This document shows positions 23,940 through 32,723 of a stretch of DNA of 39,261 bases, piece after piece. Made by a program: the position numbers and the translations under genes. Position 1 is the stretch's first letter. Each line of letters starts with the position of its first letter. The stretch is from Bordetella parapertussis. Its GTDB lineage: Bacteria > Pseudomonadota > Gammaproteobacteria > Burkholderiales > Burkholderiaceae_C. The notes under the pieces are model-generated. The model was not told the origin of the DNA. It saw only the letters and a program-made list of their open reading frames with translations, and did no database searches. The DNA lies in contig CAMCTC010000039.1 in the NCBI GenBank assembly GCA_945878355.1, positions 1 to 39,261 on the forward strand, in the 5' to 3' direction.

Positions 23940-24431
23940 ATGCCACCCGTGATCCCAAACGTGATCTCAAACGTGATCCCCTTGCTGCCAGAGCATCCGC
24001 TGTCGGTCGACGACCAACGATCGCTGCGCTGCCTGGTCGCGCTGATGATTCCGGCCAGCGCGCAACACGCCGTGCCTGGCGCCGATGACGCGCTGATCTT
24101 TGCCGACATCCTGGCCAGCCTGCGGCCGCACGCCGTCCTGGCCCGCGACGCGATGGCGCAGTTGCAAGCGCTGTCTGGGGCTTGCTTCGCCGACCTGGCC
24201 GCGGCCCAGCAGTCGGCGCTGGCGCAGCGCTTTCGCAGCGAACGGCGTTCGCTGGCGACGCTGCTGGTCAGCGTGACCGTGCAGTGCTATTACCGCGATG
24301 ACCGGGTGATGCGCTCGCTGGACATGGAGGTCAGGCCGCCGTTCCCGAAAGGCTTCGAAGTCGAGCAGGGCGACTGGTCGCTGCTGGACCCGGTTCGCAA
24401 GCGCGCCAAGATGTACCGCGACGCGCCTTGA
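23940..24431 (+). CDS. Putative small (gamma-type) subunit of the GMC dehydrogenase
   Basis: A 163-residue protein nine bases after the dehydrogenase stop. RSLRCLVALMIPASAQHAVP, then GADDALIFADILASL resembles the gluconate 2-dehydrogenase subunit 3 family (L-x-A-x-x-x-x-I-P-A, then a gap and GA-x-x-x-x-F-x-D). The end, RPPFPKGFEVEQGDWSLLDP, is also of a type seen in GMC-linked small proteins. Family members partner the FAD subunit and in several systems carry a Tat signal; none is visible here, so the complex is probably cytoplasmic. The ATG at 23940 gives the shortest gap and best fit. A cytochrome subunit is not encoded nearby. Confidence 0.6.
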   Translation: MPPVIPNVISNVIPLLPEHPLSVDDQRSLRCLVALMIPASAQHAVPGADDALIFADILASLRPHAVLARDAMAQLQALSGACFADLAAAQQSALAQRFRSERRSLATLLVSVTVQCYYRDDRVMRSLDMEVRPPFPKGFEVEQGDWSLLDPVRKRAKMYRDAP

Positions 24432-24496
24432 GCGCTGTTGCGGCCTAGCACCCGGCGGCAAAGGCTCACCCCCCACCGCATCAACGAGGATGATCG

Positions 24497-26956
24497 ATGA
24501 GCCCCAGCCCTGACCCTGCCACTGACATGCGCAGCCACCTGCTCACCGGACTGACGGTGATCGAGTTGCCGCAAAGCGTGGCGATCCGCTACTGCGGCCG
24601 ACTGCTGGCGGCGATGGGCGCCAGGGTGCTGCAAGTCGGCGCTGCGTCGACCGATGGCGTGGGTTACGGCGCTGCCGCCAGCACCGCTTATGCCGCTTGG
24701 CTGGACGCCGGCAAAGCGCCGGTGTCGGCAGATCTGGCGCGCGCGATGGCCGAGACCGGCAGCGTAGACCTGGTGCTGGCCGGGCCGGGGGCTGCCGCGG
24801 TGGCCGAAGCCGACCTGGCGATCCAGACCGCCGGCGATGCGGCAGGCCGCGCCGCGCTCAGGCTGGGCCTGACTTGGTTTGCCAGCGACGGCCCATACCG
24901 CGACTGGACAGGCAGCGACGCGGTGATCCAGGCGATGAGCGGCGTGGCGTATTCCACCGGCCCGCTAGACGGCGACCCGATGCTGCCGCGCGGCCATGCG
25001 CCGCAGGCGGTCGCTGGCACCGTGGCCTGCATCGCCGCGCTGGGGGCGCTGATCGGTCGCCGACGCGGCTGGACCGGCCGGCAGATCGACGTCGATGTGC
25101 TCAGCGCCAACCTGTGTTTCCACGAAAGCACGGCCTGCAGCGCCGCAGCAGACAACGAGCCGGTGCGTCGGCGCGGCGTCAACCGCTTCACGCCCACTTT
25201 CCCGGCCGGCATCTACAAGACCCTGGACGGCTGGACCGGACTGACCGCGCTGACGCCGCCACAGTGGGTCGCGCTGTGCGGCCTGGTCGGGCAGCCCGGC
25301 CTGGGGCTGGACCTGCGTCACCATGTCACGCTGAACCGGCTCGACGACGCCGACCAGCTCGACGCTGTGCTGCGGCCAGCGCTCGCGCAGCGCACTTCGG
25401 CGCATTGGTTGACCGAAGGCCAGGCACTGCGCATCCCGTTCGCGCCGGTGCCCACGCTGGCTGAACTGCCGCTGACGCCACATTGGCGCGAGCGCGCCAG
25501 CTTCGCGCCGATCGCCGGCCTGGGCCAGGCGCTGGGCCAGGCGCTGGGCCAGGGTCTGGGCCCGACGCTGCCCTTCAAGGTCGAGCTGATCACCGCCGCC
25601 AGCGCGGGCAGCCAGCCCAGAGCCCGCAGCGCCGCTGCTGCGGGCTCGCAACCGCTGGGCGGGCTGCGTGTTCTCGACCTGACGATGGGCTGGGCCGGTC
25701 CCTTGGCCACCCGCCACCTGGCCGACTTGGGCGCCGATGTCGTCAAGGTCGAGTCCTGCAGCCATATCGACTGGTGGCGAGGCTTCGACGCGATGACCGA
25801 TGCCGATCCGCCGGCCTACGAAACGCGGCCAACCTTCCTGATGGTCAACCGCCACAAGCGCGGCATCACGCTCGACTTCAAGACCGACACCGGCCGCGGC
25901 CTGCTGCGCCGCCTGGCTGCCGGCTCTGACCTGATGATCGAGAACTATGCCCCGGGTGCGCTGAACAAGCTCGGGCTCGGCACGCGCGCGATGGCCAACG
26001 CGGTGCCTGGGCTGATCGCGGTGTCTATGGGCGCTTTCGGCAACCAAGGGTCTTGGAGTTCTTTCAGGGCCTATGGGTCGACGGTCGAGCAAGCCAGCGG
26101 CTTCCCGTTCGTCAATGGCCGGGCCAGCGATCCGCCGACGATGCAGCATGTGGCCTATGGCGATCCGGTGGCTGGTCTGTACGGCGCGCTGGCCTGCCTG
26201 GCGGCGATCTACCGGCGTGAGTCGGCCGTGGACGACGACGCCTGCCTGATCGACCTGGGCCAGGTCGAGTGCTTGTTCCAACTCGCGGCCGATGCGATCG
26301 TCGCGCAGTCGACCCAGTCCGATGCGCTGGCGCGCGACGGCAACCGCCACCCGATGTCGGCGCTGCGCATGGCAGCGGGCTGCGCCGCCGGTGCCGCCGG
26401 TCCGGCCTGGATCGCGGTATCGGTCGAAACCTCGGCGCAGTGGCAGGCGCTGGCGGGCTTGCTGGGCTTCACGGGCACAGGCGCGCATGAAGGCCAAAGC
26501 CTCTCAAGCAAAGGTGGCTTTGCCACTTTGCTTGATCCCCACGGGGGGCGGCGGGCTTTGGCCGGCCTTGGGGCGCTCAAGACCCACGAGGCCGATCTCG
26601 AAGCCGCGACGCACGCCTGGGCCGCAACGCGGCAAGCCGGGGACGCGGTGGCAAGTCTGCAGCGCGCCGGCATCCCGGCCGGCCCGGTGCAGCCCGGCAA
26701 CACCTTGCCCGAAGATCCGCAGCTCGCTGCGATGGGCTACTTCCGCGCGATGCAGCGCCGCCATGTCGGCCAGCACCTGAGCACGCAGACGCCTTACCGC
26801 TTTGACGGCGCGGCGCTGCCGATCGGCGGGCCGGCGCCCACACTGGGCCAGCACAATGCCGAACTGCTGTGCGACCGGCTCGGTCTGAGCGCGGGCGAGT
26901 ACGACGAACTGCTCAAGTCCGGGGTGATTGGCACCCGCGCCACCGCCAATAGCTGA
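24497..26956 (+). CDS. Double class III CoA-transferase (CaiB/BaiF fusion)
   Basis: An 819-residue protein holding two CoA-transferase III domains. The second (about 393-819) is canonical: LGGLRVLDLTMGWAGPLATR, VNRHKRGITLDFKTDTGRGL, LMIENYAPGALNKLGL, and AYGDPVAGLYGALA with the presumed catalytic Asp556. The first (about 15-330) has the fold's landmarks (LTGLTVIELPQSVAIRYCGR; SDGPYRDWTGSDAVIQAMSG) but reads LPRGHAPQAVAGTVACIAA where Asp is expected (His167), so it is probably not catalytic. A Gly/Ala/Gln linker with three copies of a 12-base repeat (25520-25555) joins them. Typical enzymes are 400-residue interlocked dimers; this chain may form a pseudo-dimer with one active site. GAGG lies 7 bases before the ATG. 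It would transfer CoA to a carboxylic acid of the pathway. Confidence 0.88.
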   Translation: MSPSPDPATDMRSHLLTGLTVIELPQSVAIRYCGRLLAAMGARVLQVGAASTDGVGYGAAASTAYAAWLDAGKAPVSADLARAMAETGSVDLVLAGPGAAAVAEADLAIQTAGDAAGRAALRLGLTWFASDGPYRDWTGSDAVIQAMSGVAYSTGPLDGDPMLPRGHAPQAVAGTVACIAALGALIGRRRGWTGRQIDVDVLSANLCFHESTACSAAADNEPVRRRGVNRFTPTFPAGIYKTLDGWTGLTALTPPQWVALCGLVGQPGLGLDLRHHVTLNRLDDADQLDAVLRPALAQRTSAHWLTEGQALRIPFAPVPTLAELPLTPHWRERASFAPIAGLGQALGQALGQGLGPTLPFKVELITAASAGSQPRARSAAAAGSQPLGGLRVLDLTMGWAGPLATRHLADLGADVVKVESCSHIDWWRGFDAMTDADPPAYETRPTFLMVNRHKRGITLDFKTDTGRGLLRRLAAGSDLMIENYAPGALNKLGLGTRAMANAVPGLIAVSMGAFGNQGSWSSFRAYGSTVEQASGFPFVNGRASDPPTMQHVAYGDPVAGLYGALACLAAIYRRESAVDDDACLIDLGQVECLFQLAADAIVAQSTQSDALARDGNRHPMSALRMAAGCAAGAAGPAWIAVSVETSAQWQALAGLLGFTGTGAHEGQSLSSKGGFATLLDPHGGRRALAGLGALKTHEADLEAATHAWAATRQAGDAVASLQRAGIPAGPVQPGNTLPEDPQLAAMGYFRAMQRRHVGQHLSTQTPYRFDGAALPIGGPAPTLGQHNAELLCDRLGLSAGEYDELLKSGVIGTRATANS
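25520..25555 (+). repeat. Three 12-bp tandem repeats in the CoA-transferase linker
   Basis: CTGGGCCAGGCG twice followed by CTGGGCCAGGGT, encoding LGQALGQALGQG. In-frame tandem units of this sort change linker length without breaking the gene and are prone to slippage. Confidence 0.8.
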
Positions 26957-27019
26957 TCGGGCTCTCCGGCTCGGTCGGCCGGTTCAAACCTCCAAACCCA
27001 TAGGTCCGCCCGAACTGCG

Positions 27020-29143
27020 ATGCGCCATCATTCTCCATTTCTATGGCTTCAATGGATCGTCGCGCTAGGGCTGGTGGGATGCGGCGGTGGTGACGAGGAC
27101 AAAACGCCGATGTCGGCGCCATCCAGCGCAGTACAGCGCGTCAAGGCGCTGGGTGCCAATCCTGGCGCCGACACGGCAGCGCTGGTCAATCAAGCGGTGA
27201 ACCTGCAGGATGCGATCGCCATTCTGAAATTGATCGTCGGCCTGGACATCAACGCCACTGGCCAGGCCGTCACGGCATACCAGTCGTATGCGGCCGATTT
27301 CGACGGCAATGGCAAGGTCGAGTTGACCGATGCGATCGGCGTGCTCAAGCGCATCGTCGGTCTGGACGCTCCGAGCCCGGCATGGTTGTTCTTCAACCAG
27401 CCGGGCCATCCTGTCGCGCTCAGCGACAAGCTCAACCCCGGCCAGCCGCCCGAGCTCCGCGCCGACATCATCGGGTCTGCTGCCGCCAACGTGGCGCTGA
27501 TCGCCGTGCTGCGCGGCGATGTGGTCGGCAGCAGCTTGAGCTATGCCTGGGCCTTGGGCCTCAAGCCCGCGGGCAGCAATGCCTTGTTGACAAGCGCCGC
27601 AACACCGGTCTTCACGGCCGATCTGCCAGGCACTTATGCAGCGACCTTGACGGTCACCGACGGCAGCCTGAACAGCAGTTCGGCGACCTTGACAGTGACG
27701 CTGACGGCGCGTGTGTCCAACACCGCGCCGGTGGCTAAAGCGGGCTCGGCCCAAAGTGTCGCCGTGGGCGCGCCAGTGGTGCTGGACGGGTCTGCCAGCA
27801 GCGACGCCAACGGCGACGCTCTGGCCTATGCCTGGACGCTGTCGTCCAGACCCGGCGCCAGCAGCGCGGTGGTCACAGCGGGTAACTCGGCCAGAGCCGG
27901 TTTCACCGCCGATGTCGCAGGCACTTATGTGCTGAGCCTGACGGTCCATGACGGCAAAGCCAGCAGCCCGGCGGCCACGATCACGGTCAGCGCAGCGCCC
28001 AATACAGGAATCACGGGCGATTGCCCGACGTCGACCGCTTCGTGCCCGCCCGCGTCGCTCAAAGCGCTGGCGGCATTTCCATTGGGGGTCGCTGTTGCCA
28101 ACAACGACACACCAGCCTACAACATCCTGACGGTTGGCGCGGAACAGCAGCTGGTTGAAAAACACTTCAACCAAATGACCGCCGGCAACATCATGAAGTT
28201 CAAGTACCTGCACCCGAACAACGACACCCGCTCGCTGAACGACTTCACGTTCACCCATGCGGATGCATTCGTCGATTACGGCAGGTCAAGATCCATCAAC
28301 ATTCACGGCCATGCCTTGGTCTGGCATTCGAGCTACCAGGTGCCTGACTTTGTCAAAAACTGGAGCAGCACCGGCGCCACCAGCGATCAATTCCTGACCA
28401 TGCTCGACACGCATGTCAGCACCATCGTCAATCACTTCAAGGGCAAAACCAATGTCGTCAGCTGGGACGTCGTGAATGAAGCCCTCACCGACAGCAACCC
28501 CTCAGTCTTTCGAACCGACTCGGATTTCTACATCCAAAGCGGCAACAGCCCTGTCTACATCGAGCGGGCCTTCAAAGCGGCGCGCCTGGCCAGCGCCGAT
28601 GTAGACCTCTACTACAACGACTACAACATCGAGCGGAACGGCGCCAAGATGACCGCGTTGGTCGCGATGCTCACCGACTTTCAAAAGCGCTCGATTCCGC
28701 TGACCGGTGTCGGTTTCCAGATGCATGTCTGCCTGAGCACGCCCAGCGTGGCGACCATTGCAGCGGCGCTGAAACGGGTGGCGGGCAAAGGCTTGAAAGT
28801 GAAGATCACCGAGCTCGATGTGGCGATCAACAACCCCAATTGCGACAGTTTTCCGGCCAACAAGATCAGCAGCTTCACGCAGGCTGCCGGCTTGGCACAG
28901 AAAAAGCGCTACTGCGAGATCGTCGCGGCCTATCTCGACAGCGTGCCGGCCGCACAGCGCGGCGGCATCACCGTGTGGGGCACCACCGATGCCCACAGCT
29001 GGCTGGACAGCAACTACGCCACGGAGTTTGAGAATCAAAAACTCGCGTGGCCGCTGTTGTTTGACGGTCAATACAACAACAAGCCTGCGCTCACGGGCTT
29101 TGCCGATGCATTGGCAGGCAAGACCTGCACCGACGCGCCCTGA
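27020..29143 (+). CDS. Lipoprotein GH10 endo-xylanase with dockerin-like and PKD-like domains
   Basis: A 707-residue exported enzyme. The signal peptide ends in the lipobox LVGC (Cys21). Residues 61-116 look like a dockerin: two helical units with GLD ends, the second with the calcium loop DFDGNGKVELTDA, the first with a degenerate loop. About 130-330 are two PKD/Ig-like repeats (GTYAATLTVTDGSLNSSSAT; PVVLDGSASSDANGDALAYA). About 340-700 form the glycoside hydrolase family 10 barrel: HGHALVWHSSYQVPDF, WDVVNEAL with acid/base Glu487, KITELDVAI with nucleophile Glu598, and late TVWGTTDAHSWL. It would cut xylan at the outer membrane surface or periplasm. It has weak SD sequence and its own gap on both sides, and no other polysaccharide gene is near, so it looks like an insertion into the CoA region. 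Confidence 0.9.
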   Translation: MRHHSPFLWLQWIVALGLVGCGGGDEDKTPMSAPSSAVQRVKALGANPGADTAALVNQAVNLQDAIAILKLIVGLDINATGQAVTAYQSYAADFDGNGKVELTDAIGVLKRIVGLDAPSPAWLFFNQPGHPVALSDKLNPGQPPELRADIIGSAAANVALIAVLRGDVVGSSLSYAWALGLKPAGSNALLTSAATPVFTADLPGTYAATLTVTDGSLNSSSATLTVTLTARVSNTAPVAKAGSAQSVAVGAPVVLDGSASSDANGDALAYAWTLSSRPGASSAVVTAGNSARAGFTADVAGTYVLSLTVHDGKASSPAATITVSAAPNTGITGDCPTSTASCPPASLKALAAFPLGVAVANNDTPAYNILTVGAEQQLVEKHFNQMTAGNIMKFKYLHPNNDTRSLNDFTFTHADAFVDYGRSRSINIHGHALVWHSSYQVPDFVKNWSSTGATSDQFLTMLDTHVSTIVNHFKGKTNVVSWDVVNEALTDSNPSVFRTDSDFYIQSGNSPVYIERAFKAARLASADVDLYYNDYNIERNGAKMTALVAMLTDFQKRSIPLTGVGFQMHVCLSTPSVATIAAALKRVAGKGLKVKITELDVAINNPNCDSFPANKISSFTQAAGLAQKKRYCEIVAAYLDSVPAAQRGGITVWGTTDAHSWLDSNYATEFENQKLAWPLLFDGQYNNKPALTGFADALAGKTCTDAP

Positions 29144-29167
29144 GTTCGCGCCGCTTGCAGCGGTCTG

Positions 29168-30364
29168 TCAGATCACCGCTTGCTCGCGCAGACTGGCCAC
29201 CTCGTCGCTGGCGTAACCGAGCTCGGCCAGGATCTGGTCGGTGTGCTCGCCGAGCATCGGCGGGCGCCGACGCTGCACCGGCTGGGTCTCGGTCATCCAG
29301 ATCGGCACCGCGGCGATAGGCGCAGGCCTGGGCAGTCCGGGGTAATCGGTGTCTTGCATCACGCCCAGCGCCTGGATCTGCGGATGGTCCAGCGCTTGCT
29401 GTGGCGACAACACCTGTGCGCTGGGGATCTTGGCCTTGCCCAGGATCTCCACCACCTCGTCGCAGCTGCGCTCGGCGCACCAGCGGCCCATTCGCTCACT
29501 GACGATATCGGCATGCCGGCCCCGGTCGTCGTCATCGGCAAAGCGCGGGTCGGTCAACCAATGCGGCTCGCCCATCAGCTTGGCCCAGCGCACATAGAGC
29601 GGCTGACCGGTCACGGCCACCAGCACCCAGCCATCCTTGGCCTGGTAGATGTCGGACGGCGCAGCGGTCTGGCCGCGGTTGCCACTGGCCACTCGGTCCG
29701 GTTTGGCCACGGCCTGCTCGATCAGCGTCGCGTTGGTCACGGTGACTGCCGTGGCGAGTAGCGCGCCGGTGACCATCTGGCCCTTGCCTGAGCGCTGGCG
29801 CTCCATCAGAGCGGCCATCGTGCCGAAAGCGCAGTGCAGCGCAGTGCCGAAGTCGACCCAGTTGACCATCGCCCGGTAAGGCTGTTCGGGCGTGCCGGTC
29901 ATGTAAACGCCACCCGACATCGCCTGGCCGATGCCGTCGAAACCGACGTTGCGGTGCATCGGACCGACCGGACCGAAAGCGGTGTTGGTGACGAAAATGA
30001 TGTCGGGCCGGTACGAGCACAGCGTCTCGTAGTCCAGCCCCATCGCCACCAGCGTGGCCTGCGGCAGGTTGGCGATCACCACGTCGGCGCCGCGAACCAT
30101 CTTGGCCACCACCTCGCGCCCTTTCGGCGAGGCCGGGTCCAGCGTCATCGAGCGCTTGTTGCGGTTCATCTGCAGAAACAGCGCCCCCACGCCGCCGCCC
30201 ACTTGCGACGGGAATCGGTCTTCACTGCCTTCGCGCTTCTCGATCCTGATCACATCCGCGCCGTAATCGGCCAGCATCGCAGCGCAATATGGGCCCGCGA
30301 TATAGCGGCCGAAGTCAAGCACGCGGATGCCGTGCAACAGTGGGGTCGTCGTCGAGGTTTCCAT
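29168..30364 (-). CDS. Class III CoA-transferase (CaiB/BaiF family)
   Basis: A 398-residue family III CoA-transferase. Landmarks: LLHGIRVLDFGRYIAGPYCA at the start, MNRNKRSMTLDPASPKGREV, VVIANLPQATLVAMGLDYET, and VNWVDFGTALHCAFGTMAAL with catalytic Asp171. The C-terminal IPSAQVLSPQQALDHPQIQA closes the interlocking domain. It moves CoA between acids, forming an aspartyl-CoA anhydride intermediate. ATG 30364 (METSTTT) is used because upstream codons are unlike the family. It ends 24 bases from the xylanase stop (convergent) and lies 28 bases after the SDR gene on the same strand, so the two form an operon. Its donor and acceptor are unknown. Confidence 0.92.
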   Translation of the reverse strand: METSTTTPLLHGIRVLDFGRYIAGPYCAAMLADYGADVIRIEKREGSEDRFPSQVGGGVGALFLQMNRNKRSMTLDPASPKGREVVAKMVRGADVVIANLPQATLVAMGLDYETLCSYRPDIIFVTNTAFGPVGPMHRNVGFDGIGQAMSGGVYMTGTPEQPYRAMVNWVDFGTALHCAFGTMAALMERQRSGKGQMVTGALLATAVTVTNATLIEQAVAKPDRVASGNRGQTAAPSDIYQAKDGWVLVAVTGQPLYVRWAKLMGEPHWLTDPRFADDDDRGRHADIVSERMGRWCAERSCDEVVEILGKAKIPSAQVLSPQQALDHPQIQALGVMQDTDYPGLPRPAPIAAVPIWMTETQPVQRRRPPMLGEHTDQILAELGYASDEVASLREQAVI

Positions 30365-30392
30365 GGATCGGGCGGGGGCAGTCAATTGAGGG

Positions 30393-31475
30393 TTAGGTGG
30401 AGGCCAGGGGCGCGATGCCGGGCCGCAGACGCGGCGCGACCTGGCCGACGGACAGCAGCGATTCGACACAGTCGCGCAAGGACTCATCGAGCGGCCTGAA
30501 GACGATGCCGGTCAAGGCCCGGATGCGCTCGTTGCGCAGGTCGCAGCCGGCCCAGATGCGCCGCATCTCGGCCTCGCGTGCGCGAATACGTTCAGGGAAG
30601 TCATCGGTCACCGCCGGTGTGTCGTGCCCGAGTTCGGGCAGCAAGCGGTCGATGTCGGCACACAGGTCTTCGACCCGCCGCGCATCGGTCGACCAGGCGA
30701 TGTAACGCTCGCCGTTCTTGACCTCTGCGCTTTCGAGCAGGCCGATGTGGCACTCAGCATCGTCGCGGACGTCGACCGTCATCCACGGCCGGTAGACGCC
30801 GGTCTGCGGGCAACTGCCCTTGAGCATGCCGGCGATCAACTGCTGCCAGGGGCCGCCGGTCTGCTGGTGCGACGACTGGATCGGGCCGACGTTGTCGCCC
30901 GGGCAGCAGGTGATCGCATCCCAGGCACCGCTGCGCTCGGCAGCCTGTGCAAAAGACTGCTCGGCCAACAGCTTGCCCATCGAGTAGCCCTGGCCTCGCT
31001 CGGGCGTCCGCTTGGGGTTGCTCTGGTCGGGGTAGCGGTCTTCGTAGAGCACGGGCCGGCGCACCAACTCCTGCATGTCCATCTCGGAGATCACCGCGGC
31101 GATGCTCGAGGTCACGACCACCCGCGTCACCGAACCCGACGCGTCGATGCTGCCGATCACATGCTCGCAGACCCGCCGCACCGCGTCCTGGTCGAGGTAG
31201 CCGCTGAGGTGTGACAGGTGGGCGACGCCGTTACAGCCCTTGAAGATGGCATCAAAGCAGCCGGCCTGGTCCAGGTCCGCAGCGTGAAGCGTCAGCCGGC
31301 CTGAAGCAAAACCCGGCATGGCTTTGAGAAAAGCCGTCTTGCTCGCGTCGCCCGGATCGCGGACACAGGCCCGGACCCGGTAGCCTTTGTCTAGCAGTCG
31401 CCGCACCACCCAGCCGCCGATGAACCCGGCTGCGCCGGTGACCGCGATCGTGCCGCCTTTAGGAACCGGTGCCAT
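30393..31475 (-). CDS. NAD-dependent epimerase/dehydratase (extended SDR, DFR-like)
   Basis: A 360-residue extended short-chain dehydrogenase. The NAD(P) motif is AVTGAAGFIGGWVVRRLLDK, the adenine-site Asp follows in LHAADLDQAG, and the active site has Ser in VVVTSSIAAVISEMD and Tyr/Lys in GYSMGKLLAEQSF. These features place it with dihydroflavonol-4-reductase/cinnamoyl-reductase-like enzymes that reduce a ketone or oxidise an alcohol on a larger substrate. The ATG at 31475 is chosen for the family start and an AAGAG about 8 bases upstream. A possible 67-residue gene ends 13 bases before it. It is probably co-transcribed with the CoA-transferase. Confidence 0.88.
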   Translation of the reverse strand: MAPVPKGGTIAVTGAAGFIGGWVVRRLLDKGYRVRACVRDPGDASKTAFLKAMPGFASGRLTLHAADLDQAGCFDAIFKGCNGVAHLSHLSGYLDQDAVRRVCEHVIGSIDASGSVTRVVVTSSIAAVISEMDMQELVRRPVLYEDRYPDQSNPKRTPERGQGYSMGKLLAEQSFAQAAERSGAWDAITCCPGDNVGPIQSSHQQTGGPWQQLIAGMLKGSCPQTGVYRPWMTVDVRDDAECHIGLLESAEVKNGERYIAWSTDARRVEDLCADIDRLLPELGHDTPAVTDDFPERIRAREAEMRRIWAGCDLRNERIRALTGIVFRPLDESLRDCVESLLSVGQVAPRLRPGIAPLAST

Positions 31476-31488
31476 GGTGTGTGCTCTT

Positions 31489-31692
31489 TCAGGGAAAAGT
31501 TTCGGGCCCGAACAGCGGCCAAGTGCCGGCGTCGATGGCTGCGTGCGGCGCGGGCAGGTCCGCATGACCTGCATACTCCGGCTTTGAAGCCGAGACGACA
31601 GCGAGCGCCTCCTCGGCCAGTCCGAGCAACGGCGCGACAAACACCACACCGATGCCAAAGGCCAAGTCCATCAGACCATAGCACGGCGCCAC
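31489..31692 (-). CDS. Possible small protein upstream of the SDR gene
   Basis: A 67-residue frame from GTG 31692 (or ATG 31671) with good GC bias at third positions: LMDLAFGIGVVFVAPLLGLA is one hydrophobic helix, followed by a polar tail ending WPLFGPETFP. It ends 13 bases before the SDR start. It may be a small membrane protein translated with the SDR gene, or the tail of a lost larger gene. No family recognised. Confidence 0.35.
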   Translation of the reverse strand: MAPCYGLMDLAFGIGVVFVAPLLGLAEEALAVVSASKPEYAGHADLPAPHAAIDAGTWPLFGPETFP

Positions 31693-31858
31693 CGTTTTGC
31701 CCGATCAAGGAAAACCCTGCCAGCCCGCGCGGCAAGCCGGCGAGGCGGTCATCGCCACGGCTTGCAGCGACCCGTCGCGGATGCCATACTCGCTGTATGA
31801 ATTGACGCAAGCCAAGACGCTTCAATCCGTCACGACTCACCCACTCAGAGACAACGCC

Positions 31859-32614
31859 ATGACCACCAGCACCGCACATGCCACGATGACCGATGCCGAA
31901 TGGCAAGCCCGCTGCGATCTGGCGGCGCTCTACCGCATCGTCGAGTACTTCGGCTGGACAGACATTCTGGCAACCCACATGTCGATGCGCGTTCCCGGCG
32001 AGCCTGACGCCTTCTTGATCAACCATTACGAGGAGATGTTCCACGAGATCACCGCCTCCAGCCTGATCAAGATGAACCTGGCCGGCGAAGTGCTGGGCAA
32101 GCCCGGCCGATTCAACGCCGCCGGACTGACGATACACAGCGGCGTCTACAAAGCCAGGCCTGACGCAAACTGCGTGATGCACACCCACACCCGGGCCGGT
32201 GCCGGCGTCTCGCTGATCCGCAACGGCATCCGACCGATCAGCCAGGACGCACTCGCCGTCTACGACGATCTGGTCTACCACGAATACGGCATGCCCACGA
32301 CCCAGGAAGAGTGCGACTCTCTGGGCGTGAGTTGCCAGAGCGGCAGCTGCGTCGTGCTGCTCAACCATGGCCTGCTGGCTTACGGGCCCACAGTACACGG
32401 CACGCTGAACCGCATCTACATGATGGAACGCGCGGCCGAACTCGAGCTGATTTCGCGCACCCTCGGCGAGCCGCCGGTGATGATCGCCGAGGACGTGGTC
32501 CAGGGTTTTGCCAAGTACATGAAGACCGCACGCCAGAAGCCCAACTACGGCTTGCACGACTGGAATGCGCTGCTGCGTGTGGTCGACAAGCGGGGCAGCG
32601 ACTACCGGTGCTGA
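31859..32614 (+). CDS. Class II aldolase/adducin-family protein
   Basis: A 251-residue protein of the aldolase II fold (fuculose-1-phosphate aldolase/adducin head type). It shows WTDILATHMSMRVPGEPDAF, EITASSLIKMNLAGEVLG, the metal ligands in CVMHTHTRAGAGVSLI, and the third His in VVLLNHGLLAYGPTVHGTLN. Zinc-dependent aldolase, epimerase or decarboxylase activity is possible; members in catabolic CoA clusters are uncharacterised as far as I know. The ATG at 31859 has AGAG about 8 bases before it; an in-frame upstream extension is unlikely. It starts divergently from the SDR operon across about 165 bases, so both may share a control region. Confidence 0.85.
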   Translation: MTTSTAHATMTDAEWQARCDLAALYRIVEYFGWTDILATHMSMRVPGEPDAFLINHYEEMFHEITASSLIKMNLAGEVLGKPGRFNAAGLTIHSGVYKARPDANCVMHTHTRAGAGVSLIRNGIRPISQDALAVYDDLVYHEYGMPTTQEECDSLGVSCQSGSCVVLLNHGLLAYGPTVHGTLNRIYMMERAAELELISRTLGEPPVMIAEDVVQGFAKYMKTARQKPNYGLHDWNALLRVVDKRGSDYRC

Positions 32615-32688
32615 AGCCGAAAGGCTTGCGCCTTGGTGGGCAAGCTGTCGCGGACCTCACGCAGCGGTAGCCCAGTCATCCAGCTCTC

Positions 32689-32721
32689 TTACAATTCAGG
32701 AATACTAATACCGAATTGTAA
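32689..32721. promoter_or_regulatory. Inverted repeat operator/promoter upstream of the DUF4143 ATPase
   Basis: TTACAATTC (32689) and GAATTGTAA (32713) form perfect 9-bp arms around a 15-base AT-rich centre, and the second arm ends two bases before the ATG. It can be an operator for a dimer spanning two helical turns or a 5' hairpin hiding the start. No SD sequence is visible in front of the ATG. Confidence 0.6.
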
Positions 32722-32723
32722 AA

